Part shown: in pieces, positions 53,601 through 62,864 of the stretch
Layout: each line of letters opens with the position of its first letter
Position numbering within the stretch: position 1 is the first letter of the stretch
Source of the DNA: Metabacillus endolithicus
GTDB taxonomy: Bacteria; Bacillota; Bacilli; Bacillales; Bacillaceae
Reading direction: 5' to 3'
Assembly: GCF_023078335.1 (NCBI RefSeq)
Contig: NZ_CP095550.1
Span: forward strand, 62,001-126,000
DNA: 64,000 bases
Notes under the pieces: generated by a model
Told to the model about the DNA's origin: nothing
The model's database searches: none
The model's input: the letters and a program-made list of their open reading frames with translations, nothing else
Translations under genes and position numbers: made by a program

Positions 53601-53649
53601 CAGGGGGACAGGTTCGTTGTCCCATTGGGACACGGAACCTGTCCCCCTG
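53601..53649. repeat. Palindromic repeat, copy 2 (GGGACAGGTTC family)
   Basis: A 15-bp perfect stem (CAGGGGGACAGGTTC 53601-53615 against 53635-53649) with an inner TGTCCC/GGGACA stem. Same nested architecture as 98-154 and 54330-54370. It follows the broken DUF3298 gene. Confidence 0.82.
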
Positions 53650-53653
53650 TCTT

Positions 53654-54272
53654 TCATTCGTTCACAGCCATGCGACCAAGTGGCCCGCTTTCATCGATTA
53701 GATCTTGGATGTCATATACCGAAATAGGAAACATTGGAAAGCCGTAAACATATGGAGTGATTTCATATAATTGAAAATAAATGACTAGAGCTTTATCAGC
53801 TATATAAAAGTCTTGGTTAGGTTGGATTGAAGTGAAACCGTTAAGCAGAGGAAGATCGCGTTGTTTGATTTGTAGGTTGATGATGTCTGAGAGCCTTTTA
53901 ACATAATCTACTCCTGGTTTGAATAAGTCTTTAAGCTCGCACTTTTTCCCTTTCTTCAGATCAAAGGTTAATGATTTTAAATAGGTCATACCGTGGCTGC
54001 GTGGAAGTGATACGTATAATTAGAAAGTGATAAACTCAAAACTTGTCGTTGATTATTCTTTATTTCATAGTAACCTAGCATTTCTTCTACTGTTGTTGGC
54101 ATATTCCCAACCTGCTTGTTAATAAGTTGTTGAACTTCAACAACAATATTGTGATTAATTTGCCTTTGTAGTTGTTGATTTGTCATATTGGACACTTTTG
54201 GATAATAAATGGTTTGTTTCGGCTCTGTACTGACTGTTAACGTTTTAATTCCAACAGGTACGTAAGTGGCAT
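53654..54272 (-). pseudogene. DUF3298/DUF4163-type protein gene with two frameshifts
   Basis: Three pieces in different frames: MPLT near 54272, then PVGIKTLTVSTEPKQTIYYP, MTNQQLQRQINHNIVV, NYTYHFHAA (DUF4163-like), and then GMTYLKSLTFDLKKGKKCEL and ALVIYFQLYEITPYVYGFP (DUF3298). The breaks fall near 54255 and 53988. Intact, it would be about 205 residues, related to RsiV and PdaC external domains, with no membrane anchor. It is likely dead as given. Confidence 0.72.
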
Positions 54273-54329
54273 CTGGTTATCCATCCTCTTTTTTCCTTCA
54301 TTGTATGCATAGCACCTAGAAGATGTTAG

Positions 54330-54370
54330 GGGACAGGTCCGGTGTCCCATTGGGACACGGAACCTGTCCC
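54330..54370. repeat. Palindromic repeat, copy 3 (GGGACAGGTTC family)
   Basis: GGGACAGGTCC (54330-54340) against GGAACCTGTCCC (54359-54370) with an inner TGTCCC/GGGACA stem; TTTTTT follows on the plus strand. It lies four bases from the ispA stop codon, between two minus-strand genes. Confidence 0.8.
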
Positions 54371-54374
54371 TTTT

Positions 54375-55343
54375 TTACTCAGTAATTGCTGTTTGGAAGG
54401 TTTTGATTTCCGAACCAAAATCTAATGTTAAATTCAACATTCCATTTCCTTGGTATCGGCGACTATAGTTTAAGGAGTGTGTTCTTTTTATTAGTTGGGC
54501 GTATATTTCAGCCTCAGTTAGAGGACGGTCAAACTCTTTTTCACATTGCTCAATAATAAGCGCTACAGCTCCTGATACATGTGGGGTTGCCATTGAAGTT
54601 CCAGATAAGACGGCAAATTCGTTATTAAGATAGGTTGATAGAATTTCTTCACCGGGGGCAACAAGATCAATCGCTCTATTCGTATTACTAAAATCTGAAA
54701 TTTCCTTTTGTAAATTTACCGAACCAACTTGTACAACTTCAGGATAGGCTCCTGGGTAGGCAAACTCATCTGTTTCATACCTTCCATCCCCTTCATTTCC
54801 AGCAGCGCAGACGATTAGAATTTCTTGGTTAATTGCCTCCTGAACTGCTTTATAAAGATCCTGATCATCCTCTCTCCCACCTAATGACATGCTGATGACT
54901 CTTACACGCTCTCCATTAGGTCCACGCCATTTTGTCGCATAACGAATGCCTTCTGTCACCCATTTTGTTTCTCCATAACCTTGACCCGAGAGCACCTTCA
55001 ATACTAGGAGCTTTGCTTTTGGTGCTACACCAACAACACCCCTATCATTTTCTTCAGCACAAATTGTTCCACACACATGGGTACCATGTCCATTATAATC
55101 TTTTATGTTTTTCGGGTCTCCCCCATCATCTGTTGTAAAATTATAACCATCAATAATTTGATTTTGAAGCTCGAAATGACTGGAATCACATCCTGTATCA
55201 AGAACAGCGATTACATTTCCATGACCAAAATAACCTTGCTCCCAAGCAGTAGGAGCACCGACTAATTCAATACCAGGTGGAATAATTTTTGTATCTTTTA
55301 ATACAGTTTGTATGGTGAAAGGAATTAATCCAACTTTACTCAT
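54375..55343 (-). CDS. ispA: Intracellular subtilisin-type serine protease
   Basis: A 322-residue subtilase that degrades cytoplasmic proteins in stationary phase and sporulation. There is no signal peptide. The short N-terminal prosegment carries LIPF (residues 6-9), the active-site-blocking motif of bacterial ISPs. The catalytic triad is Asp49 (VLDTGCD), His86 (NGHGTHV) and Ser about 251 (SGTSMATPHVSG), with the oxyanion Asn in AAGNEGDG. ISPs are activated by removal of the prosegment. The C-terminus is slightly extended. Single gene. Confidence 0.93.
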   Translation of the reverse strand: MSKVGLIPFTIQTVLKDTKIIPPGIELVGAPTAWEQGYFGHGNVIAVLDTGCDSSHFELQNQIIDGYNFTTDDGGDPKNIKDYNGHGTHVCGTICAEENDRGVVGVAPKAKLLVLKVLSGQGYGETKWVTEGIRYATKWRGPNGERVRVISMSLGGREDDQDLYKAVQEAINQEILIVCAAGNEGDGRYETDEFAYPGAYPEVVQVGSVNLQKEISDFSNTNRAIDLVAPGEEILSTYLNNEFAVLSGTSMATPHVSGAVALIIEQCEKEFDRPLTEAEIYAQLIKRTHSLNYSRRYQGNGMLNLTLDFGSEIKTFQTAITE

Positions 55344-55451
55344 TGTGATTCCTCCTTTATATTAAGGTGACATCATTCCATACTTCCTTATATTCCTAAG
55401 GAAACATCTGTTTCTATTTATTTTTTCCGTACCTTTTGTTATGATTTGTAT

Positions 55452-55457
55452 TATAAT
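55452..55457 (+). promoter_or_regulatory. Possible -10 element for an antisense RNA
   Basis: TATAAT on the plus strand, about 55 bases before the plus-strand terminator at 55479-55512. No good -35 is visible at 16-18 bases upstream (GTACCT). If used, the transcript would overlap the end of the small ORF on the other strand. Confidence 0.35.
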
Positions 55458-55478
55458 TTAGTTGTAAGCAGTGTTTTT

Positions 55479-55512
55479 GACGTCTTCCTTATAGGAGGCG
55501 TCTTTTCTTTTT
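55479..55512 (+). terminator. Plus-strand terminator overlapping the small ORF's end
   Basis: GACGTCTTCC pairs with GGAGGCGTC (two wobble pairs) and is followed by TTTTCTTTTT. It ends a plus-strand RNA. The stop codon of the minus-strand ORF (55489-55491) lies in its loop, as in convergent antisense toxin modules. Confidence 0.65.
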
Positions 55513-55620
55513 CGATTTCTTTTTTAAGTCATTTAAATTTTTTAACCCTAGTGTGATGGAAGAGAAAAGTGTGGCAGCAGCAACTAACAATTTGAGAAGC
55601 AGCTCTAACCACTCCAACAC
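55489..55620 (-). CDS. Small hydrophobic, Lys-tailed protein, toxin-like
   Basis: A 43-residue ORF: GTG start with GGAGGTGG about five bases away, a hydrophobic helix (LELLLKLLVAAATLFSSITL) and a very basic tail (DLKKKSKKKRRLL). This is the general form of membrane-active type I toxins in Bacillus, but I do not recognise a named family. A plus-strand terminator and a possible promoter for an antisense RNA overlap its 3' end. The rest of the 55621-56015 gap holds no other supported gene. Confidence 0.55.
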   Translation of the reverse strand: MLEWLELLLKLLVAAATLFSSITLGLKNLNDLKKKSKKKRRLL

Positions 55621-56015
55621 GATTACCACCTCCTTTTTACAAAAATAGGCCTACACAGTTACAAGTTGACTGGTAAGGCTGGTTTTTCAAAACGGAAGAA
55701 ATTCCCCCTTGGAAAATTAGGATAAATATGGAATGTATGTCAATTGTAATTGTATCATGACCAAGCTTATCGAGCATTAATATTATGAATTTTCATACAA
55801 TTATACTGTATACTAGACAGGCCCTCCCTTACTTAGTACCTACAATTTTTATAAAGTGATGAGGAAATATAACGAGTTCCCTTTATTATTGATAAACTTT
55901 GAACTTACACTATTAAAATACAAAGGATGTAACATAGATTAACAATGTTCGAATTTATGATCTCGACCTTTAATTTACATTTAAGTGAAATGTAAACCCT
56001 TCATAACAACAAAAA

Positions 56016-56044
56016 ACCACCAAAACGATGTTCATTTTGATGGT
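56016..56044 (-). terminator. Terminator after lplJ
   Basis: ACCACCAAAA (56016-56025) pairs with TTTTGATGGT (56035-56044) with one mismatch; TTTTTTG follows on the minus strand. Confidence 0.75.
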
Positions 56045-56098
56045 CAATTCGTATATGATTTTTAACGCGTCCAATTGGTACTAGAGCATTTTATCATT

Positions 56099-57091
56099 TT
56101 AATAAAATAAACTAACCAAATCCGCTTTCTCGATATTTCCAAAGTATTTTTTCACATCGATATTTTCAATTACTTTTTCAATTGCTTCTTTTTCATAACG
56201 GGCACCAATTAGAGCATTTTCTACTTCTTCAACATCACCTGCGCCGAAAAAGTCTCCATAGATTTTACAATTTTTCACGATGCCCTTTTGTACTTCAAGT
56301 CGTAAATCAATTTGACCGACTGGAAATCTGTGTGAGTGCTGGTAGTTAAATTTCGGTGATTTCCCATAATTCCAATCCCAGTTTTGATAACGTTCTTTTG
56401 ATATTTCGTTTATCTTTTTCCAGTCATCTTCATTGAGATCATAGGTTGGAATCGAATTCGTTCCGTCAAATATATAGCGTAGCAAAAGCTCTCTAAATTG
56501 TTCAATTGTAATCTGTTTCTCTAGGTATTCACTAATATTAGCAACACGACTTCTAATTGATTTGATGCCTTTTGATTCAATTTTATCTTTTCTCACTTTT
56601 AATGCAGCAACAACGCTATCAATCTCTGAATCAAATAACAAAGTACCGTGAGAAAACATTCTTCCTTTTGTTGAAAATTGAGCGTTTCCAGAAATCTTGC
56701 GACCATCACTAGCAATGATATCGTTTCTTCCGCTCAATTCTGCTTTGACTCCAAGTTTTTCAAGTGCTTGTACAACAGGCTCAGTGAACTTTTTGAAGTT
56801 ATGAAAACTGTCTCCATCATCCTTTGTTATAAAACTAAAATTCAGATTCCCTTCGTCATGATAAACGGCCCCACCACCTGATAGCCTTCTAACAACATGA
56901 ATATTGTTATCCTCAACATAAGAAGTATTAATTTCTTCAATTGTATTTTGGTTTTTCCCGATAATAATCGATGGTTCATTTATGTAAAACAATAAGTACG
57001 TTTCATTTGGATCTAAATGTTTTACTGCGTACTCCTCAATGGCTAAATTAATCCGTGGATCTGTTATTCCTTTATTATCAATAAAAAGCAT
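56099..57091 (-). CDS. lplJ: Lipoate-protein ligase
   Basis: A 330-residue enzyme that activates free lipoate with ATP and attaches it to the E2 and H-proteins. RRLSGGGAVYHDEGNLNFSF (residues about 69-88) is the lipoate/adenylate site; SGRNDIIASDGRKISGNAQF follows with the catalytic Lys in KISG. FSHGTLLFDSEI and a C-terminal accessory domain complete it. B. subtilis LplJ is 331 residues. Single gene with its own terminator. Confidence 0.93.
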   Translation of the reverse strand: MLFIDNKGITDPRINLAIEEYAVKHLDPNETYLLFYINEPSIIIGKNQNTIEEINTSYVEDNNIHVVRRLSGGGAVYHDEGNLNFSFITKDDGDSFHNFKKFTEPVVQALEKLGVKAELSGRNDIIASDGRKISGNAQFSTKGRMFSHGTLLFDSEIDSVVAALKVRKDKIESKGIKSIRSRVANISEYLEKQITIEQFRELLLRYIFDGTNSIPTYDLNEDDWKKINEISKERYQNWDWNYGKSPKFNYQHSHRFPVGQIDLRLEVQKGIVKNCKIYGDFFGAGDVEEVENALIGARYEKEAIEKVIENIDVKKYFGNIEKADLVSLFY

Positions 57092-57163
57092 GATATTTCC
57101 TCCCTTGCTTCATTTCCTACTAGTATCGTATATTTTCATACTGTGACGCAACTTTTGAAACGA

Positions 57164-57505
57164 TCACACAACCTCTTCAATAATAGATTCTCCCTCACTT
57201 TGATCTGCATCGGTCCATTTCCACTTCTCGTGTAACCTAATTCTTCCATCAGCCAATAGTTCTGGAGTTGACTTACACATACCGCCTCTGATTTCATTAT
57301 TTACATTAACATGGTTATATCTAAATTCTAAACTTCCGTCTTCATTTACGATCCCAATAAGTGTCCCCTTTATAATTTCTCCACCTTTATAAGAGGCTGA
57401 TACAATATTTCCTTCTTGTTTATAGTGAAAAAATGTATCTAAAGACACTTCACCATTTGAAGTATTATTAACGGAAACAAATTTTCTATTAATATAATTT
57501 ATCAA
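57164..57505 (-). CDS. Hypothetical beta-rich protein
   Basis: A 113-residue protein with MORN-like beta segments ([41 protein letters not shown]). Databases often call such proteins N-acetylglutamate synthase, which is not supported by any catalytic motif. The start is a TTG at 57505 with AAGGAG nine bases upstream; upstream codons to 57568 have no site. Single gene. Confidence 0.72.
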   Translation of the reverse strand: MINYINRKFVSVNNTSNGEVSLDTFFHYKQEGNIVSASYKGGEIIKGTLIGIVNEDGSLEFRYNHVNVNNEIRGGMCKSTPELLADGRIRLHEKWKWTDADQSEGESIIEEVV

Positions 57506-57631
57506 AATTCCCCACTCCTTTTCTATTAAGATTATACTAGCACATCTAAACTGTCGTGTTTTTAACACTTGAAATATAAAAGAAAATCTAGTAAACTCAT
57601 CAAAGTGGTTTAAGAGCTAAATTTAATATGA

Positions 57632-57694
57632 CTGTATAACCTCAAGAATATGGCTTGAGGGTCTCTACCAGGAACCTTAAAATCCTGATTACAG
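57632..57694 (+). promoter_or_regulatory. Adenine-sensing purine riboswitch aptamer
   Basis: Conserved core: TATAACCTCAAG-AATATGG-CTTGAGG (P2 with L2), GTCTCTACC (joining region), CAGGA-ACCTTAAA-TCCTG (P3 with L3), then GATTACAG closing P1 with CTGTA. Loop sequences AATATGG and ACCTTAAA match purine aptamers. The base matching position 74 is T (57689), the adenine-specific form. P1 is only about 5 bp here. Adenine binding would favour transcription of pbuE. Confidence 0.92.
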
Positions 57695-57740
57695 AAAAAT
57701 GAATTTTTTCGTTTTCTGTAATCAGGATTTTTTTATTTTT
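57681..57740 (+). terminator. Riboswitch terminator hairpin
   Basis: AATCCTGATTACAGAAAA (57681-57698) pairs with TTTTCTGTAATCAGGATT (57712-57729), perfect 18 bp, followed by a T-rich tail. It shares its 5' arm with P3 and P1 of the aptamer, so adenine binding and termination exclude each other. Confidence 0.92.
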
Positions 57741-57779
57741 CTGAACTTTTATTAAATTAGGAAAGGACGTGAATAAACG

Positions 57780-58964
57780 ATGAATTTCAGAGTGTTTATC
57801 CTTGCTTTATCAACGATTGCGGTAGGTTTAGTTGAATTAATTGTAGGTGGAATACTGCCAACGATCGCAAACGATTTTAACATTTCGTTAAGTAGTGCCG
57901 GACAGCTTATCACTGTTTTTGCCCTCATTTATGCTGTATCCGGTCCTGTTTTACTTGTGATAACGAGTAAAATGGAGCGAAAAAAACTCTATCTCTTATC
58001 GTTATTAGTTTTCTTTATAGGTAATATTATGACCTATTTTAGTTATAGTTTTACGTTTATGATGGTCGCTAGGGTTTTAACGGCTATGAGTACAGCGCTT
58101 ATTGTTGTGCTTTCCTTAACGATTGCGGCTAAAATTGTTGCACCAACACATCGAGCAAAAGCTTTAGGATTGATTTATATGGGAATTAGTTCATCACTTG
58201 TCATGGGCGTGCCACTTGGAATTATGATATCCAACACATTTGGCTGGCGTTTTATTTTTCTAGCTATTGCTGTTTTATCAATTGGATCGATCCTTCTTAT
58301 TTCACTCTTTCTAGAGCGTATTCCTGGTGAAAACAGCATCCCATTAGCACAGCAATTAAAAGCAGTAGCCAGCATGAAGATCGGGAGTGCACATCTTGCT
58401 ACCATGTTTATGCTAGCAGGACACTATACTCTTTACGCGTATTTCACACCATTTTTAGAAACAGAGCTTCATTTAAATTATGCTTGGATTAGCATTTGCT
58501 ATTTATTATTTGGAATTGCAGCTGTAAGTGGTGGAGCATTCGGAGGTATTCTTTCGGATTCAATTGGAGCTAGCAAAAGCATCATCGTTGTAATTAGTTC
58601 ATTTGCCATTATCTTATTTGTATTACCTTTAACTACTTTTTCACTTGTCCTTTTCATACCAGTTATGATGATTTGGGCAGCATTAAGCTGGAGCTTGGCA
58701 CCGCCGCAACAAAGCTATTTGATTCAGACTGATCCTGCCACATCTGATATACAGCAAAGCTTTAATAACTCTGCCTTACAAGTCGGTATTTCACTTGGCT
58801 CAGCATTTGGCGGAGGGGTTTTAAGTTATTCTGGTACTGTTGCTCATACTGCATGGTTTGGAGCTGGTATCGTGTTAATTTCCTTACTTTGTGCGGTTTT
58901 TTCTTTAACAAGAAATTCGGTAAACAGAGAACAATCTCTTGGTTTTTCACCCGCTCAAAAGTAA
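57780..58964 (+). CDS. pbuE: Purine efflux pump PbuE
   Basis: A 394-residue, 12-segment MFS exporter of hypoxanthine and adenine (B. subtilis PbuE, 388 aa). The match is visible along the protein: [49 protein letters not shown] [30 protein letters not shown] and [20 protein letters not shown]. It exports excess purines to balance pools. The adenine riboswitch just upstream, with its terminator, confirms the identity. A GAAAGGACGTG stretch precedes the ATG at a rather long distance. Confidence 0.95.
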   Translation: MNFRVFILALSTIAVGLVELIVGGILPTIANDFNISLSSAGQLITVFALIYAVSGPVLLVITSKMERKKLYLLSLLVFFIGNIMTYFSYSFTFMMVARVLTAMSTALIVVLSLTIAAKIVAPTHRAKALGLIYMGISSSLVMGVPLGIMISNTFGWRFIFLAIAVLSIGSILLISLFLERIPGENSIPLAQQLKAVASMKIGSAHLATMFMLAGHYTLYAYFTPFLETELHLNYAWISICYLLFGIAAVSGGAFGGILSDSIGASKSIIVVISSFAIILFVLPLTTFSLVLFIPVMMIWAALSWSLAPPQQSYLIQTDPATSDIQQSFNNSALQVGISLGSAFGGGVLSYSGTVAHTAWFGAGIVLISLLCAVFSLTRNSVNREQSLGFSPAQK

Positions 58965-58980
58965 GTCTATAATCAGCAAG

Positions 58981-59010
58981 GGTGCATGATTCTCTTCGAA
59001 TGAGTGCACC
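58981..59010 (+). terminator. Hairpin after pbuE
   Basis: GGTGCATGATTC and GAATGAGTGCACC pair with one bulge. No T-run follows, so termination may be weak. Confidence 0.5.
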
Positions 59011-59094
59011 TGCTGGTTTGATATAGATAAACAATGGAACCTATGATTTCTTCCTCTGAAATGATGAGTTTTGCCTTCCCGATCAAGACGCTAA

Positions 59095-59208
59095 AAAGAG
59101 TTTTTCAAAACAGAGCATGGAAACATTGTGTATCATGCATCGAATGAGGAATGTGTTATTTATATTCGTAGAGATCCTATGATGAGAGTGAGACGGAAAA
59201 ACATATAA
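59095..59208 (+). pseudogene. C-terminal remnant of an unknown gene
   Basis: Thirty-seven codons reading KEFFKTEHGNIVYHASNEEC and VIYIRRDPMMRVRRK to a TAA, with a TAA immediately upstream in frame and no start. It looks protein-like in composition. Family not recognised. Confidence 0.4.
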
Positions 59209-59330
59209 TTACATATTAGATTTAAATAAATTAGAATGATACTTTTCTAATTACACATCTATTGATTAGGGTAGTTTAGAATATGAAATCCATTATTCTA
59301 TAAACCATTTTCCTTAGCTACACTAAAAAA

Positions 59331-59355
59331 AGCGTTAATCCTCTGAATCAACGCT
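59331..59355 (-). terminator. Terminator of the second sigma/anti-sigma operon
   Basis: AGCGTT (59331-59336) and AACGCT (59350-59355), followed on the minus strand by TTTTTTTAG. Confidence 0.75.
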
Positions 59356-59372
59356 TATCTACTAGTTTTTGT

Positions 59373-60452
59373 TTATTTATTTAAAGAAACTTTCAAATCC
59401 TCTCCAACCTCCAGCACCACATTTGACCGATCTTCAACTGGTGCAAAGATCATGTAAAAGGTACCAAGTTCACTGTCTACCTCTCCCTTACTGAAGTTCG
59501 GATCAATTCTTTCACCAGATGCACGCAAGAAAACACCTGATTTTCCTTCAGCAACCGTATAGCCAGAGCCCCGATTGATTTGTCTTGCATTTAAAAATTG
59601 AAGCTCAAGTTTACTCTTGGTTTGATATTTATCACCAAATTCATCTACATAAATCATGTCAGTTCCTGTTATAACTAATCTTGTTTCTAGTTCAGAATAT
59701 TCAACTTGCTGAATTGTATATGTTTCATTTTCATACATGAATTCTTTGTTTAGGACCAACGTTTCAACATCTGATATATATGATTTATCAAGTGTGAAGG
59801 CGACTGGCCATACTGTTTCCATCTTTTCCGTCTTTTGAGAAGACCAGATTGTGATGTTTTCTATTTCTAATTGAATCGCTTGACCTTCATATTCTTTGAT
59901 GGAATCAAATGATAAGGCAGTGCTCACTTTGTTCTCTTTTTTATCATAATGTCTGCTTCCCCAACCGATATGATCTAGTTCCTTTCTTTCTCCATCATCT
60001 GTGACAACATACATTTTACTGAAGCCTTCAAAAAGATCAATTGCATAGTTTTTTAAATTTGTTGTTTCACTTTCAAATGTCACTAATAGCTTTGTTTCTT
60101 TGTTATCTGTGATCACATTTTCAAAATGAACAGTGATATCATGTTTCTTATCATAGTATGTTTGAGTAATAGCTTGGCCGTGTCCATCTTTTAGTACAGC
60201 TTTTAACCCTGGATCATCGATTTTTTCACTTTCAAAAATTTTATCATAAGCCTCTTTAACGGCTGCTCCTACTGGTGTAAATGATAATCCCACTATCCCT
60301 ATTAAAATTGCTGATGCAGCTAGTGAACTCTTTAAGATGTGATGATTTCTTCCTGTTTGCTCTTGCTTTACTTGTTTTACACCAAGCTTAGTCCGTTCAT
60401 GTAGGTCTTTAGGAATCTTTATTTTTTTGATCTCATGCTTGATATTACTCAT
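59373..60452 (-). CDS. Anti-sigma factor-like protein (DUF4179/DUF5643)
   Basis: A 359-residue membrane protein. Residues 1-40 are the cytoplasmic, basic sigma-binding tail, about 44-62 the membrane helix (SSLAASAILIGIVGLSF), then DUF4179 and DUF5643 outside. It is a remote paralogue of 30694-31806. The ATG at 60452 overlaps the sigma stop codon; its ribosome binding site AAGGAGG lies inside the sigma gene (residues KEA). Coupled synthesis keeps sigma and anti-sigma balanced. Confidence 0.87.
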   Translation of the reverse strand: MSNIKHEIKKIKIPKDLHERTKLGVKQVKQEQTGRNHHILKSSLAASAILIGIVGLSFTPVGAAVKEAYDKIFESEKIDDPGLKAVLKDGHGQAITQTYYDKKHDITVHFENVITDNKETKLLVTFESETTNLKNYAIDLFEGFSKMYVVTDDGERKELDHIGWGSRHYDKKENKVSTALSFDSIKEYEGQAIQLEIENITIWSSQKTEKMETVWPVAFTLDKSYISDVETLVLNKEFMYENETYTIQQVEYSELETRLVITGTDMIYVDEFGDKYQTKSKLELQFLNARQINRGSGYTVAEGKSGVFLRASGERIDPNFSKGEVDSELGTFYMIFAPVEDRSNVVLEVGEDLKVSLNK

Positions 60453-60963
60453 AAAAGTCAGCCTCCTTGAATTCTTTACGAAGTTTTGCAAGCGCACGAT
60501 ATAACACAGATTTCACCGAACCTAATGGCATGTCTACGAGCTCTGCAATTTCTTTAAACGAATATCCTTCATAAAACTTAAGCAAAACAATACTTCTTTC
60601 ATGCTCGTTCAGCTGCTCTAGTAATTCCTGCAATGTGATCGAAAGCGGAACATCTTCTTCCTCTAACCCAATTTTGTCTTGATACTCAGGTTTCAAGTGA
60701 ACTACTTTTTTATTTTTACGCATTAAATCTAACGAACAAGTTATGGCAATTCGTATTAGCCACGTTTTAAAGTACTCTGGATTTTTCAAGGTGTTGATTT
60801 TTTTGAATGATCGATAAGCTACTTCCTGTACAACATCCAAAGCATCACTCTCATTTTTTACATATACATAAGCCATTCGGTATATATCTTCTTCATATTT
60901 CTGAAAAAGCTTTAAAAACGCTTTATCATTACCCTTTTGAGCCTTATGAACCAACCTAATCAT
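60445..60963 (-). CDS. ECF-type RNA polymerase sigma factor
   Basis: A 172-residue sigma factor: region 2 with YEEDIYRMAYVYVKNESDALDVVQEVAYRSF (core DALDVVQEVAYRSF) and KTWLIRIAITCSLDLMRK, then region 4 with LLKFYEGYSFKEIAELVDMPLGSVKS. Similar in size to SigV/SigM-type factors. Partner of the DUF4179 protein. The start ATG at 60963 is followed by IRLVHKAQKG, typical of ECF N-termini. Confidence 0.9.
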   Translation of the reverse strand: MIRLVHKAQKGNDKAFLKLFQKYEEDIYRMAYVYVKNESDALDVVQEVAYRSFKKINTLKNPEYFKTWLIRIAITCSLDLMRKNKKVVHLKPEYQDKIGLEEEDVPLSITLQELLEQLNEHERSIVLLKFYEGYSFKEIAELVDMPLGSVKSVLYRALAKLRKEFKEADFYE

Positions 60964-61289
60964 CAGGATTCAGCCTCTTTCCTTTTATTTCGTATACCTA
61001 TTAGACACATTAAAATGTGATTTGGCTTAATATTTTTTAAAAATATTTTTAGATTAATAATAATCCTTTTTAAACTATAAACCTTCTTCATTATGCACTA
61101 TTGAAATAATGAATGAAGAGATAAATATCATACCTTTTCAAATTTGTTTAATTAAAACATAAAGTCACATAAAACGTTTCTTTTCTACTTAATCTTAATA
61201 ATCTTTAAAGTCTAATTTACAATACATTAAAAATTATTTTATATGATTAAGTGAATAGCAGATAAGATCAATTTAGGGAGGATCATTTT
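60964..61289. other. AT-rich spacer
   Basis: No gene is supported. It holds the upstream sequences of the sigma operon and of the FkbM gene, and an AT-only inverted repeat (AATATTTTTTAAAAATATT, near 61030). Confidence 0.5.
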
Positions 61290-62181
61290 GTGGAATTGAT
61301 GCCAAAGCCATTATTTATGAAGTTCTTAGATAGATACCCAAAAACGTGGAAATATTTAATCAATGTTGGACTTTTTCTCAAATACAAAACCATTAATCGA
61401 GATCGAATCCCCAATAAAATTTCTTTAAAGCCCGGAAAATTCGTTGTATATTAATTCTGCTGAAAATAGAGGACGAGCGTTATTATTAAAAAATGGTGAA
61501 ACCCAAACAAGATTAACGAAATTTTGGAAAGAAGCTGTTGTGAATTTCAAACCAACCATTGTGTTAGATGTTGGAGTTAATTACGGAGAGTGTATTTTCT
61601 CAACGAATTATGATACAGAAGTGCAAATATTTGGATTTGAAGCAAACGAGAGTTTAATTCCCTATATTGAACGTTCCAGAGATGAGCATAAAAACAAGGA
61701 GCAAATAAAGATCATTCATGCCCTTGCTTCAAATCAAACAAAACCAAAGCAATCCTTTTATGTTAATTCAATGTGGTCAGGAACATCTTCAGGTGTAACA
61801 ACGAAAATGCATAAAGCAATTGAAAGACAAACGATCGATTCAATAAAGGTTGATTCTCTCTTCACTGACCAAGAACTGCTTCAGAAACGTGTATTGTTTA
61901 AAGTAGATGTTGAAGGGTTTGAAGCATTTGTTTTATATGGCATGGAACGCCTTATACAAGAAAGCAAATCCTGTCTTGGATTTATCGAATTTGATAGCCA
62001 CTATATTCGAAAGTCAGGCACAGATATAGAGGAATTTTTATTATTTTTAGAGAAGCATTTTGAGATTTTTTACTATACAAGTGAAGATCAGTTGATAAAG
62101 ATGGATCGTGCTTTAATGGAAAATTTTAAGGATATGTTGGGTACGAAAGAGTATCATACAGATTTGGTATTAATGAGGTAA
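61290..62181 (+). pseudogene. FkbM-family methyltransferase, frameshifted
   Basis: A GTG at 61290 after GGGAGG opens VELMPKPLFMKFLDRYPKTW and reaches SLKPGKF; then the frame breaks around 61441-61448. The rest, YINSAENRGRALLLKNGETQ onward, contains the SAM motif VLDVGVNYGECIF, FEANESLI and FKVDVEGFEAFVLYG, an FkbM fold. One extra base explains the shift; restored length is 296 residues. FkbM enzymes methylate sugars or alcohols. As given, the catalytic part starts at an ATA-adjacent codon without a ribosome site. Confidence 0.82.
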
Positions 62182-62200
62182 GATATGAAAGAGATTTAAA

Positions 62201-62235
62201 CACCCAAAGACAAGTTAAATCCTTGTGTTTGGGTG
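62201..62235 (+). terminator. Terminator after the FkbM gene
   Basis: CACCCAAAGACAAG (62201-62214) pairs with CTTGTGTTTGGGTG (62222-62235) with one mismatch, followed by TTTTCTTTTG. Confidence 0.87.
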
Positions 62236-62255
62236 TTTTCTTTTGTTGTTGCCTC

Positions 62256-62531
62256 CTACCCAAAATAGATCCATAATCCTAACAAACCAATGGCAAGAAA
62301 CAGAATGCCAATTAGTATTAATAACAACTTGGTTAAGATAAAGGACTTGTTTAAGAGTTTATGAAGGAGCTTGATGTCCCATAGTACCCAAGAGTAAAAC
62401 TTGTCTTGGTTAATCCAATCATCTTTCTGCCACTCTTTTCTATGGGTTTCCGGTTTGTAATGAAAGATTGCTGAAATGATGATAAAAATGCCAGCTAATG
62501 AAAAAAGTATTCCAATAAATAGATTTATCAT
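62256..62531 (-). CDS. Small membrane protein
   Basis: A 91-residue protein with an N-terminal helix (LFIGILFSLAGIFIIISAIF) and a C-terminal helix (LLLILIGILFLAIGLLGLWI), joined by a polar, aromatic-rich loop. Family unknown. Single gene. Confidence 0.65.
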   Translation of the reverse strand: MINLFIGILFSLAGIFIIISAIFHYKPETHRKEWQKDDWINQDKFYSWVLWDIKLLHKLLNKSFILTKLLLILIGILFLAIGLLGLWIYFG

Positions 62532-62674
62532 ATCATTGGATTCCCCAATTCTATTTACTAAAATAGATTAATTTCTTGCTTTGTAGTTACATTTTTCACA
62601 AGAAATATTATAAACTTCTTTTAATATATCCTCTAAATGGCCAAAAAATAGACCAGCTTTTAGTGTTTGACTAA

Positions 62675-62800
62675 GTTTATCTGCGATTCTGGCATTATAT
62701 CTTAGATTTCTGGCGTTTTATCTTCGATTCCTGAAGCGATTATCGAGTTTTATCTTCGTTTTTCCGAAGTTTATCTCCGATTCTACAAAATTCTACAATT
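62675..62800. repeat. Worn tandem repeat of about 20 bases
   Basis: TTTATCTTCGATTCCTGAAG-like units recur five or so times (TTTATCTGCGATTCTGG, TATCTTAGATTTCTGGCG, TTTATCTTCGATTCCTGAAG, TTTATCTTCGTTTTTCCGAA, TTTATCTCCGATTCTAC). No coding or folding role evident. Confidence 0.5.
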
Positions 62801-62864
62801 TTTCAATCGACTTATAAGGTTACTTTTTTCTGACCTAAATCTATAATAGGCACCAGGCACAACC

